Source: CAVVFX01 sp963747535 | GTDB lineage: Bacteria; Acidobacteriota; Terriglobia; Bryobacterales; Bryobacteraceae | NCBI GenBank assembly: GCA_963747535.1 | Contig: CAVVFX010000023.1 | Span: 434,001-498,000, forward strand | Length of the DNA: 64,000 nucleotides | Reading direction: 5' to 3' | Shown: in pieces, positions 44,654-52,890 of the stretch | How the letters are laid out: every line of letters starts with the position of its first letter | Position numbering within the stretch: the stretch's first letter is position 1 | The notes under the pieces: model-generated | The model's database searches: none | What the model was told of the DNA's origin: nothing | What the model saw: only the letters and a program-made list of their open reading frames with translations | Translations under genes and position numbers: made by a program

Positions 44654-46015
44654 TCACATCTCCCAGACCAGCGCACCTTCGCGGTAATGCGACACCAGTC
44701 CGTCCTCGCTGATCTTCAGCACATTGCCGAAACGCGAGGCCGCGACAGCGGCCGTCGTGCGGCCGCCTTCGAGGATCTGATCGTCAGAACCGCCCATTCG
44801 CGTGTTGCGGAGAATCGCGCCAAACGCCAGCAGATTGGATTCGCGATCCATCACCAGGCTGCCGTCCATGCGCGCGATGGTCTCAAGCAGCGCCGGCGCC
44901 ATTCCGAGGATCTGTTTGTGGCGCAGCAGGTAATGGATCTGATCCTTCGTACCGAAATCCTGAGGATCCGCTTTGGGCGTCTGCGGCGTATCGAGCAGCT
45001 CGCCGATGGGCACAAAATTCTGCGCCAGTTTGGGATCGTCGAGCACCACGAAAAGGCCGCCACGACGGTCCTCGGCGAGATTCAGCGCAGCGCTGAACAG
45101 TCGCTCCGCCAGCGCAAAATTGCCGACATGCTCGCGCCATTGGTCGAACTTGCGCACGCAATCGGTAAGACGCCAGCGGCCTCCGAGGAAGTTGAAAATC
45201 TGCGTGCCGTGCGCCATGACTTTGATTTCACCGTTGGGGGTCAGGACCATACAAATGTGACCTCCCTGCAGGGTCGCGAGGCAGTGCGGGCGATAGATGC
45301 CGGCCGTCGGGGCGGGAAGATCCGCCTCGTTGAACATGCAAGTCCAGTCGCGGACATCGACCAGGTCGACCAGGAGGCCTTCGCGGTTGACCAGAAAAAG
45401 CGTATGGATTCCGTCGCACAGGCGATGGAAACTCTTGATCGAAGTCAACTGGCTGGTGTAGGCAATGGCGTCACGTGAAGCAGTCGGGGCTCTGTGGCAC
45501 AGATCTTTATTGTGCCCCGGAACTGCTGCGAATAAGAGCGCACCGGTCGATATACGGCGGTTCTCGAAGGTGAGCAGCGAACTCTCGCGCAGCACCTCGA
45601 TGGCGTCGGCGATGTAGTCCTGACGCGTCGGAATCTCGCTGTCGCCGAGGTAGGTGAAGGGATCGAGGTACGCCGAAATATAACGATCTTCCGGAAGGCC
45701 GCGAAACAGCGCCAGCGTGGCCGCAGCCGTATTGCTGTTAAAAAAACTGCGGAAGCGGGCGGCTAGCACGTTGCCCACCGCGACGATGACGCGCATCTCG
45801 CTCTCGGAAAAGGAGCCGCGGGGATGCTCGAGCAGATAATCCTGCCCGAACCAGGACAGCGTCAGCTTGCCGTCGGTACGCGTGACCAGTTCGAGCGTGT
45901 CACGGATCTGTTCTGTGCCGGTGATCTCGATGCGGGTGGTCGGGAGAAAATAGCGCAGACCCCTCTCGAAGAATTCGTGGTAGAGGACGTGGAATACGTT
46001 GATCGTGGCGGCCAA
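44654..46015 (-). CDS. DisA_N-like (DACNV-type) sensor protein
   Basis: A 453-aa protein. The C-terminal ~150 residues resemble the diadenylate-cyclase (DisA_N) fold: GGLFVVLDD, a central MDGSLVMDRE and a terminal TAAVAASRFGNVLKISEDGLV. The catalytic DGA reads DGS, and RHR is replaced by RTTAA, so cyclase activity is unlikely; this matches the inactive DACNV sensor type. The N-terminal ~250 residues are unknown. The start at TTG 46015 is uncertain. Confidence 0.6.
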   Translation of the reverse strand: MAATINVFHVLYHEFFERGLRYFLPTTRIEITGTEQIRDTLELVTRTDGKLTLSWFGQDYLLEHPRGSFSESEMRVIVAVGNVLAARFRSFFNSNTAAATLALFRGLPEDRYISAYLDPFTYLGDSEIPTRQDYIADAIEVLRESSLLTFENRRISTGALLFAAVPGHNKDLCHRAPTASRDAIAYTSQLTSIKSFHRLCDGIHTLFLVNREGLLVDLVDVRDWTCMFNEADLPAPTAGIYRPHCLATLQGGHICMVLTPNGEIKVMAHGTQIFNFLGGRWRLTDCVRKFDQWREHVGNFALAERLFSAALNLAEDRRGGLFVVLDDPKLAQNFVPIGELLDTPQTPKADPQDFGTKDQIHYLLRHKQILGMAPALLETIARMDGSLVMDRESNLLAFGAILRNTRMGGSDDQILEGGRTTAAVAASRFGNVLKISEDGLVSHYREGALVWEM

Positions 46016-46064
46016 CTTCCATTAGAACATTCGGAAGCTATATTTTTCCGGGCCGTCCGAATCC

Positions 46065-46082
46065 GCAGGCGAAAACGCCTGC
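46065..46082. repeat. GCAGGCG hairpin
   Basis: Stem GCAGGCG/CGCCTGC with an AAAA loop, related to the hairpins at 24627 and 31298. It lies between the HpnB and DisA_N-like genes. Confidence 0.55.
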
Positions 46083-46094
46083 GCCACCAGTGCT

Positions 46095-47210
46095 CTATAA
46101 CGTTCGACCCTTCCACTCACCGCCGCGGCCCTGCCAGTAGCGGACGGCCGAGTGTACCGTCGCGCCCGAATAGAACAGTGCGATCGCGGGGAGGGTCAGA
46201 CACCAGAGCAGCGAGATCCGGTAGTAACGGACGGTCGGCGCATAGGCGCACGACATGAGGAGCCACGCGGTGAGTCCAACTTCCCGCGCGATCCCGTGCG
46301 CGAACACGGCGAGCCCAACGGGCAACAGATACGTGACCAACAATCCGACCAGCGTCATCATCAGCAGCAGCGGAGAGTAGTGCAATTGTGTGAAAGCCGT
46401 GCGCGAGATCATGCGCCCGATCTCTCCGAATGTCGCATAGACGCGCAGACTGTTGCTCGAGTTCGCGGGCGCCAGCAAGATACGTCCGCCGGTACGCTTG
46501 ACGGCTGCGGCCAGGGCGCAGTCGTCGATCAGAGCGTCGCGAATGGCCGCGATTCCTCCGGCAGCTTCGAGGGCGGTGCGGCGGACGAGCATGCATCCAC
46601 CGGCGGCTCCCGCGGTCTTCAGGCGTGGCTCCTGGATCCGGCGCGGCGGATAGAGGAGGAAGAAGAAGAACACGAATGCCGGGATGAGCGCCCTCTCGGC
46701 GAGCGTCGCGCAATGGAGGCGCACCATCAGGGACACCAGGTCGTAGCCGCGTTCCGCCCGGTTGAGCAGAGCCCGAAGAGTGCCCGGCGCGTGGACGATG
46801 TCGGCGTCAGTGAAGAGGAAATAATCGGGAGCGAAGTCGCGCGCCGCGTCGATACCGCATGAAACGGCCCAGAGCTTTCCAGTCCACTCCGTGGGCTTTT
46901 CCGGAGCGCTGAGAAGCTGGAATCGCGTGGAGTTTCGGGTGGCTTGCCGGGCAATATCGGCAGTGCCATCAGAGCTATGATCGTCCACGATGAAGACGCG
47001 CAGAGGACCGTTGTAATGCTGGGAGGCCCAACTGGCGACGACCTGCGCGATGGAGGCGGCTTCGTCACGCGCCGGGATGATCACTGCGATTCGCATGAAA
47101 TCGCTGCCCGCGGTTGCGGACAATTTGAAGGGCTCGATCCACCAGAACCAGCCGCGTCCGAACAACAGGCAGGCCCAAATGACGATAGGCAGCGCCGCAA
47201 GGATCAACAC
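46095..47210 (-). CDS. hpnB: Hopene-associated glycosyltransferase HpnB
   Basis: A 371-aa GT2-family membrane enzyme. The N-terminal helix is followed by IIPARDEAASIAQV and the FTDADIVHAPGTL (DxD) region, LVSLMVRLHCATLAERALIP and DDCALAAAVKRTGG, all close to HpnB. At least three C-terminal transmembrane helices. HpnB clusters elsewhere with hopanoid genes, but none other is visible here. Start GTG 47210, one base after the upstream relic. Confidence 0.85.
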   Translation of the reverse strand: MLILAALPIVIWACLLFGRGWFWWIEPFKLSATAGSDFMRIAVIIPARDEAASIAQVVASWASQHYNGPLRVFIVDDHSSDGTADIARQATRNSTRFQLLSAPEKPTEWTGKLWAVSCGIDAARDFAPDYFLFTDADIVHAPGTLRALLNRAERGYDLVSLMVRLHCATLAERALIPAFVFFFFLLYPPRRIQEPRLKTAGAAGGCMLVRRTALEAAGGIAAIRDALIDDCALAAAVKRTGGRILLAPANSSNSLRVYATFGEIGRMISRTAFTQLHYSPLLLMMTLVGLLVTYLLPVGLAVFAHGIAREVGLTAWLLMSCAYAPTVRYYRISLLWCLTLPAIALFYSGATVHSAVRYWQGRGGEWKGRTL

Positions 47211-47211
47211 G

Positions 47212-47945
47212 TCACGAGTCCCGCAGCGCGTGGACCGGATCCACGCGCGTGGCTTTTCTCGCCGGGATGTAGACCGCGATCGCCACCGCTCCCGCCAGCA
47301 GCAGCGGCGTCCAAAACAGAATTAGCTCAGCATCCCCGGCCACTCCCAGCATGGTGGCGCGCATCAGTCGCTCCAGGCCGAAACCCAGCACCAATCCAAT
47401 CGCCAGCCCGACCGCGGCTTTGCGGAGACCATCGCGGCAAAACATGCCGACGATCGCTCGCGGGCTGGCCCCGAGCGCCATCCGGACACCGATCTCGCGA
47501 ATCTGCTCCGAGACGAGACAGTTCATCAGCCCATAGACGCCAACGAAAGACAGCCCCAGCGCCAGCGCACCAAAGATACCCATGAGCGCGGCAATGTACG
47601 CGAGACCGAAGGCCTCCTGGCGGATCAGTTCCTCCATAGTGTTCAGGTTGGTAATCGGCTGCCGGGGGTCGATCGCTCGAATGGCCGAACGAACGTCCGG
47701 AGCCAGACGCATGGGAGCCATGGCGGTACGGATCGCGATGTCCATTTCCCGCTCGGGCGACTGGATATAAGGAAGATAGAGTACTCGACCTGCGGGAAGG
47801 TCCACTGGCTGCGGCATTCTTCCTTCACCAACGCGACGTTGCCGAATCGCCGTTGGGAGCTCATGGCGATATGGAACGCCACCTCGTCGTCAAGATCCCG
47901 ATCGAGTTCATCGCGATGGAACAGTAGCTTTAGTCGCCGCCATAC
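47212..47945 (-). pseudogene. Deleted, frameshifted ADOP-type FtsX permease
   Basis: The N-terminal cytoplasmic block RRLKLLFHRDELDRDLDDEV ... RRFGNVALVKEEC of acidobacterial MacB-like permeases is joined, in a different frame near 47800, to the C-terminal ~190 aa (AGRVLYLPYIQSPEREMDIA through the last four FtsX helices ending RKATRVDPVHALRDS). About 550 residues of periplasmic core and membrane are missing. The N-terminal piece is fused in frame to the permease upstream. Confidence 0.8.
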
Positions 47946-49667
47946 GCCGGACTCTTCTGGAAATTCGAGTGGCTCCGGGCCCGCCGTTTGTTTCGGCGCG
48001 AGGGCCGCGCTTCGCCAAGTCATGTCCTTGATACCGAGACTGGTGACTTCGCCAAACAGATCCTGGTAGATCAGGCGCGATTCGCCCCATCCTTCCAGCC
48101 GCCGTTTCCGCGCCCAGATCCAATCGCCGGCAAAGAACACGCCGTAGATCAGAAATAACTTCGGCATGCGCGCGACGGTTGCAATGATGATGGTGAGAAC
48201 CGGCGTCACCACGCCCAGCACCGCGATCCACGATGCCGCCAGGCTCATCAGCGATTTTTTCCCGGGCACGTACGAACACGCGAAGGGGAGTTGCTGCCAC
48301 TCATTAAACAGCAGGTCGAACGTCGTAAGCGAGACCACCACTTGTAGAACGGTCATGCGCAACGCCACCGGCCAGCCGAGCACTGCCGCGGCGATTGGAG
48401 TGCTGATCAGGTAAATGGGAACTATGATGCAGACAACCACGAAGCGTTCCAGCGCGGACATCCAGTCGCGTCGTCCCTGGCTTTCGGTGATTTGGAATAG
48501 CCAGTTCGACGATAAATCGGCGGGCAGCGAAAAGACGTGGCGGATTCCGGCCAGCATGATGAACGATGTTCCGAGCGGCCAGTACAACGCGGCGAATTGG
48601 ACCGTCCCGCGCAATCCCCCCCGCCACCCGTCTGCAACACCCGCGAGCAATACGCTGTTGATCATGATTCCGAGAGCTGCACCGGCGTACACCATGAAAA
48701 CCAACCGATGCGTGCGGCTGCGCGAGAGGGTCGCGGCGATGAACTGGAGAATGGCTTGCTGTCGGGGGTTGCGCGTGAGGTGCAAGTTCCAGGTCGCGTG
48801 ATGAGACGCGTCGGAACTTTCGAGCAGTTTCCGGTAGCGCCGAAACTCAAGCAGATACGTCGCCGCGGATAGCGCGAGTGCGCCTACCACAGCGATCAGG
48901 GCGCGTGCGGCCATCGCGGAGAAGAATGGATTGCGATCACCCGAGAGGACGCGATGCAAGCCGCCGAACCAGACCGGCGGCGCCCACGCTCCGAATTCCG
49001 GAAGCCGCGCAATCGTCTGCGGAGTCCAGTAGACGATGGACCAACTGTAGAGGCCTGCGAGAAAGAAGACGGCGACCAGCAGTCCCTGCACGTAAGTCGA
49101 GATCTGGGTAAACCGTTTCGCCGGTATGGCGTTCAGCAGAACGCCTTGCAGCGCCACGATCGCGAAGAAGATGAAGAAGCATTCGAGCACGGCCGGAATG
49201 AGCCGGGCGAGTGCACCGTCGTGATTCGCGGGCGCCGTGAAATAGTGCGGCGGCACGAAGCTCGGGAGAAAGCTGATCGTCAGGATCAGCGTCGCGGCGA
49301 AGAGCAGAATGGACACGAATCGTGCGACGAAGATCTGCCGCGGCGTCGCCGGAAAGCTTGCCAGCGCCAGAAAGTCGCGGCGAGTCGGGAACAACGCTTG
49401 CCAGGCCAACAACGCGAGTACGCCGGTAATCGCGAAGAGTAATGTGAGGACCGCGAGTTCGTCGACGATAGGAGACGGGATCCTGCGGTGCGACAGGTAC
49501 GGCGGATCGAGGAGCAACATACCGGCCGGCACAGCCATGGCGAATGCGGCCACTGCTATCGTCTGCCACCGGCCACGCGTCGAGAACATCTCGCTATCGA
49601 ACATCCGCGCCAGGAAATGGCGGACCAGTTCAAAGCCGATGGCGTGCGTTTCGTCGAGCCATTTCAT
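47643..49667 (-). CDS. ABC-2-type permease, 3' end fused to ADOP relic
   Basis: A 674-aa ORF from the ATG at 49667 (ATGA overlap with the ATPase stop). Residues up to ~570 are a polytopic permease with ten or so hydrophobic helices. After IYQDLFGEVTSLGIKDMTW the reading runs into the N-terminal block of the ADOP relic and then out-of-frame sequence to a chance stop. The partner of the ATPase at 49664; cargo unknown. Confidence 0.75.
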   Translation of the reverse strand: MKWLDETHAIGFELVRHFLARMFDSEMFSTRGRWQTIAVAAFAMAVPAGMLLLDPPYLSHRRIPSPIVDELAVLTLLFAITGVLALLAWQALFPTRRDFLALASFPATPRQIFVARFVSILLFAATLILTISFLPSFVPPHYFTAPANHDGALARLIPAVLECFFIFFAIVALQGVLLNAIPAKRFTQISTYVQGLLVAVFFLAGLYSWSIVYWTPQTIARLPEFGAWAPPVWFGGLHRVLSGDRNPFFSAMAARALIAVVGALALSAATYLLEFRRYRKLLESSDASHHATWNLHLTRNPRQQAILQFIAATLSRSRTHRLVFMVYAGAALGIMINSVLLAGVADGWRGGLRGTVQFAALYWPLGTSFIMLAGIRHVFSLPADLSSNWLFQITESQGRRDWMSALERFVVVCIIVPIYLISTPIAAAVLGWPVALRMTVLQVVVSLTTFDLLFNEWQQLPFACSYVPGKKSLMSLAASWIAVLGVVTPVLTIIIATVARMPKLFLIYGVFFAGDWIWARKRRLEGWGESRLIYQDLFGEVTSLGIKDMTWRSAALAPKQTAGPEPLEFPEESGVWRRLKLLFHRDELDRDLDDEVAFHIAMSSQRRFGNVALVKEECRSQWTFPQVEYSIFLISSRPSGKWTSRSVPPWLPCVWLRTFVRPFERSTPGSRLPT

Positions 49668-50434
49668 GACTGCATCACGCAAAGAATGCGCTCGGCAAGG
49701 TCGTGCGCGGAGCCTTCCGCTGTGAGTTGCGCAAAGACGCCTTCGAGCGATGGCTGGTCCATTACCTGGCGCAAATGGCCGATGGAATCGTCCGCCACCA
49801 CGCGCCCTTTGCGCAGAATGAGGACGCGCGCGCAGACCTTTTCCATCACTTCCAAAACATGCGAACTGTAGAGGATGATCTTCCCCTGCGCGGCGAGGCC
49901 TTGCAGCAGTTCGCGAACCGCAACCATGGTGTTGACGTCGAGTCCGGAGAGCGGCTCGTCGAGGATCAACACCTCCGGATTGTGCAGCAGTGCGGCGGAG
50001 AGCAGGATCTTCTGCCGCATGCCCTTGGAATACGAGGAGACCGCCGCATCACGATCGTCCCAGAGCGAGAAGAGTTGCAGGAATTCCTGAATCTTGGGCT
50101 CCAGTTCCGAGCGCTTCAAGCCGCGCAGACGCCCGGCGAGTTGCAGGTATTCGCGGCCGGAGAGATAAGGATAGAGATTCGCTTCTTCCGGCACGTAGCC
50201 GAGACGGCGCTGGAATCCCGGGAGATCGTCGATGATACTTCGGCCATGCCATAGGATGCGGCCTTCGCTCGGCTCCAGCAGGCCGATGATCATCTTCACG
50301 GTGGTGCTCTTGCCCGCGCCGTTGGGTCCCACGTAGCCCAGAATTTCGCCGGATTGGATGACGAAGCTGACGTCATCGACGGCGGGGATACCGTTGAAGC
50401 GTTTACTGAGGCGCTCAATCTGCAAAGTCGCCAT
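49664..50434 (-). CDS. ABC transporter ATP-binding protein
   Basis: A 256-aa ATPase with Walker A (GYVGPNGAGKSTT), signature SYSKGMRQ, Walker B VLILDEPLSGLD and the D-loop. It follows a PadR gene by 1 bp and overlaps the permease, so the three form an operon. The type (ABC-2, drug/antibiotic-like) suggests export, probably under PadR control. Confidence 0.92.
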   Translation of the reverse strand: MATLQIERLSKRFNGIPAVDDVSFVIQSGEILGYVGPNGAGKSTTVKMIIGLLEPSEGRILWHGRSIIDDLPGFQRRLGYVPEEANLYPYLSGREYLQLAGRLRGLKRSELEPKIQEFLQLFSLWDDRDAAVSSYSKGMRQKILLSAALLHNPEVLILDEPLSGLDVNTMVAVRELLQGLAAQGKIILYSSHVLEVMEKVCARVLILRKGRVVADDSIGHLRQVMDQPSLEGVFAQLTAEGSAHDLAERILCVMQS

Positions 50435-50435
50435 A

Positions 50436-50777
50436 TCAGGCAGTCTCCATGATCCGCGCGATCGCCGCAGTCATCCGGTCCCAGTATTTGGATTCGGCGG
50501 CTAAATGCTTCCGTCCGGCAGCGGTGATGCGGTAGTATTTTGCGCGCCGGTTGTTGTCGGACGTGCCCCATACCGAGGCGAGCAGTCCGCGCAATTCCAG
50601 GCGATGCAGCGCAGGGTAAAGCGCGCCTTCCTCCACGCGAAGGACCTCTTCCGAGGTGCTCTGGATGAATTCCGCGATGGCATAGCCGTGCAGCGGTCCG
50701 CGGATGAGGGTTTTGAGAATCAGCATATCGAGCGTGCCCTGGACGATCTCTCCGCCGGATTTCTTTTTCTCTTCCAT
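50436..50777 (-). CDS. PadR-family transcriptional regulator
   Basis: A 113-aa winged-helix repressor: GTLDMLILKTL, GPLHGYAIAEFIQ, VEEGALYPALHRLE and RRAKYYRITAAGRKHL. It heads the ABC operon, which it probably represses. No promoter palindrome could be picked with certainty. Confidence 0.9.
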   Translation of the reverse strand: MEEKKKSGGEIVQGTLDMLILKTLIRGPLHGYAIAEFIQSTSEEVLRVEEGALYPALHRLELRGLLASVWGTSDNNRRAKYYRITAAGRKHLAAESKYWDRMTAAIARIMETA

Positions 50778-50881
50778 AAACTGTTTATGGGAGAAGTATG
50801 CGCCTGCTTTTTGCCGGCGTCAAGGGGCATTTGAAGTCTCTTGCCGGGCAGCAAGCCAGCTCTCCAGAAACAGCGCCGTTC

Positions 50882-50933
50882 GGAGGCTGCTCTGCAGCCG
50901 GCAGACCACAAAAAACGATGGCCTCCCCTACGG
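50882..50933. repeat. 52-bp double-hairpin repeat, copy d
   Basis: GGCTGCTCTGCAGCC and GGCAGACC..GGCCTCCCC; the second stem is less perfect than in other copies. Confidence 0.75.
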
Positions 50934-51055
50934 GGACCGGTGGCTGGCAGTTTCAGATTCCTTTGGAGAGCGCCGTGGAGGCGTGCTCGTGCGGCTGAGC
51001 CGGCCGCGGGCAGGATTGCCTGACAGGATTGTCCGCCCCACTAAACAAGGGCTGA

Positions 51056-51061
51056 TAGAAT
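51056..51061 (+). promoter_or_regulatory. -10-like hexamer before oxidoreductase
   Basis: TAGAAT lies 8 nt before the ATG at 51070. Confidence 0.3.
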
Positions 51062-51069
51062 AGCCGGGC

Positions 51070-52248
51070 ATGGACAGGCGTAGTTTTCTTTTGACCGCTG
51101 CCGCCGCGCAGAGCATGCCGGGCGCCAACGATCGAATTCGCACGGGCATTATCGGAGCCGGCGGACGCGGCCGCTATCTTACCGGTCAGTTCAAAGAGAT
51201 CGGCGCCGAGATGGCCGCGGTTTGCGACATCTACGAGCCCAATCTGCAGGCCGGCCTCAAAGAAGCCAACACCGGCGCAAAATCTTTCCGCGACTATCGC
51301 AAGTTGCTCGACGATAAGCGCATCGACGCCGTGATTGTCGCAACACCCGACCACTGGCACGCGCGTATGGTGATCGACGCGGTGGAAGCCGGCAAGGATG
51401 TGTACTGCGAGAAGCCCATGGCACATACCATCCCGGAGACTTACGCGATCGTCGAGGCGGTCCGGCGCACGAAGCGCGTGGTGCAGGTCGGGATGCAGCG
51501 GCGCAGTTCCGAATTGTTCCTCGCAGGCAAGAAGATCGTGGACTCCGGAGAACTTGGCGAGATCCGCCTCGTGACTTCCGCTTGGTACAACTATACGCCG
51601 GCGTTCAGCGACCGCAAGCTGGCCGGGGATCTCGATTGGAAGCAGTGGCTAGGCAGCGCGCCGGAGCGTCCGGTCGATCCGATGCGGTTTTTCAACTGGT
51701 ATTACTTCTACGATTACTCGGGAGGGCTGCTGGTTGGGCAGGCGGCGCACATCGTCGACTGCATCCAGTGGTACATGAACTCGATGGCGCCGCTGGCCGT
51801 TACTTGCACCGGCGGCAAAGTGAATCTGCCCGGCGCCGAAGTTCCCGAGACAGCGGTGATGGCGATGGAGTATCCCGAAAACTATCTGGCGACGTTTACG
51901 CTTGGGTACAAGGCGATGCGGTACTCCATGTTCGACGATCAGATCAAGCAGTTCCACGGGAATAAGGGACGGCTCGACGTGGGGCGGGAGTGGTATGCGC
52001 AGTATCCGGAACAGCCCAACGCGATCGACATGAAGGCCAGTGTGGAGAGTCGGAAGCCCGGCAGTTTCGCCACGGCCGCGCCGGCGCACATTCGTAATTT
52101 TCTGGAATGCATCCGGACGCGCAAGGATCCCAATGCGCCGGTGGAAGCTGGGCAGGCTACCGCGATTGTACTGGCTATGGCGATGGATTCACTGCGTAGT
52201 GGACGGCGATTGAAGTGGAATGCAGCGGCGCGGAAAGCGGAGGCGTGA
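51070..52248 (+). CDS. Gfo/Idh/MocA-family oxidoreductase, Tat-exported
   Basis: A 392-aa protein. A short Tat-like signal (MDRRSFLLTAAAAQSM) precedes the Rossmann motif TGIIGAGGRGRYL. The catalytic-region motif EKPMAHT and terminal ECIRTRKDPNAPVEAG are present. Paralogue of the truncated gene at 1-779. Substrate unknown. No ribosome site; TAGAAT upstream. Confidence 0.88.
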   Translation: MDRRSFLLTAAAAQSMPGANDRIRTGIIGAGGRGRYLTGQFKEIGAEMAAVCDIYEPNLQAGLKEANTGAKSFRDYRKLLDDKRIDAVIVATPDHWHARMVIDAVEAGKDVYCEKPMAHTIPETYAIVEAVRRTKRVVQVGMQRRSSELFLAGKKIVDSGELGEIRLVTSAWYNYTPAFSDRKLAGDLDWKQWLGSAPERPVDPMRFFNWYYFYDYSGGLLVGQAAHIVDCIQWYMNSMAPLAVTCTGGKVNLPGAEVPETAVMAMEYPENYLATFTLGYKAMRYSMFDDQIKQFHGNKGRLDVGREWYAQYPEQPNAIDMKASVESRKPGSFATAAPAHIRNFLECIRTRKDPNAPVEAGQATAIVLAMAMDSLRSGRRLKWNAAARKAEA

Positions 52249-52288
52249 GGCGACCTCGAAGATAGCATCTGAATCCTGACCGCTCACG

Positions 52289-52294
52289 TATAAT
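52289..52294 (+). promoter_or_regulatory. Perfect -10 hexamer 6 nt from start codon
   Basis: TATAAT is followed by GCAAGC and then the ATG at 52301. Transcription would begin at about the A of the ATG, so this mRNA is probably leaderless. Confidence 0.5.
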
Positions 52295-52300
52295 GCAAGC

Positions 52301-52669
52301 ATGGCAGTAAAGAAGAATCCAGCCGCTGTTGCTTTAGGGCGGAAAGGCGGCAAAAAAGGCGGTCCCGCTAGAGCTGCCAAACTCACTCCTCAAGAACGCA
52401 GTGAGAGCGCCCGGAAAGCGGTCCAGGCCCGGTGGTCGAAAGCCAACGGAGAAGACATGACAGCCAAGAAGCAGGCCGTTCCGCCTACCTCGCTTCCCGA
52501 CCCTTCGAAAAAGGCTCTTCACCTCTGCCTGCAGCGCATCAAAGACGCCACGGACGAAACCGAAATCCGCCGCCTGACCGAAGAACTGCAAAGGATCGTG
52601 TTCCACCGTCAATATCAGAATGCCGAAAATCAGGAAGCCGCCGGCCGGCGTCATGAAGCATCTCGTTGA
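52301..52669 (+). CDS. Small basic protein of an unrecognised conserved pair
   Basis: A 122-aa protein. The N-terminal ~45 residues (VALGRKGGKKGGPARAAKLT, ESARKAVQARW) are Lys/Arg/Gly-rich and probably bind nucleic acid. The C-terminal half (LHLCLQRIKDATDETEIRR) is helical. It overlaps the next small gene by 50 bp. Function unknown; leaderless start likely. Confidence 0.65.
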   Translation: MAVKKNPAAVALGRKGGKKGGPARAAKLTPQERSESARKAVQARWSKANGEDMTAKKQAVPPTSLPDPSKKALHLCLQRIKDATDETEIRRLTEELQRIVFHRQYQNAENQEAAGRRHEASR

Positions 52670-52859
52670 TCGCTTTCGTGACGGTCGGATTTCGGTGGCC
52701 GACTTCGACGCATTGCAGGATTGGTTGAACGCCAACCACGACGTTCCATCTGGAAAGTGGTACAAGCGATTTCCGAAATTTATCCTGGCAGGCGAAGGCG
52801 AAGACCCGAAAACTTTTCTCACTCCAGGCATGGCTCCAAATGGTCAGGAAGTTCCGTGA
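52620..52859 (+). CDS. Small protein partner (79 aa)
   Basis: Begins MPKIRKPPAGVMKHLVDRF, helical, with FDALQDWLNANHDVPSGKWY and a GEDPKTFLTPGMAP end. It overlaps the preceding gene's 3' end by 50 bp. The overlap and small sizes suggest a coupled unit, possibly toxin-antitoxin-like, though no toxin fold is recognised. Confidence 0.6.
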   Translation: MPKIRKPPAGVMKHLVDRFRDGRISVADFDALQDWLNANHDVPSGKWYKRFPKFILAGEGEDPKTFLTPGMAPNGQEVP

Positions 52860-52890
52860 GTCCCCGTAACACGGACTGATCAAGTCTGTG

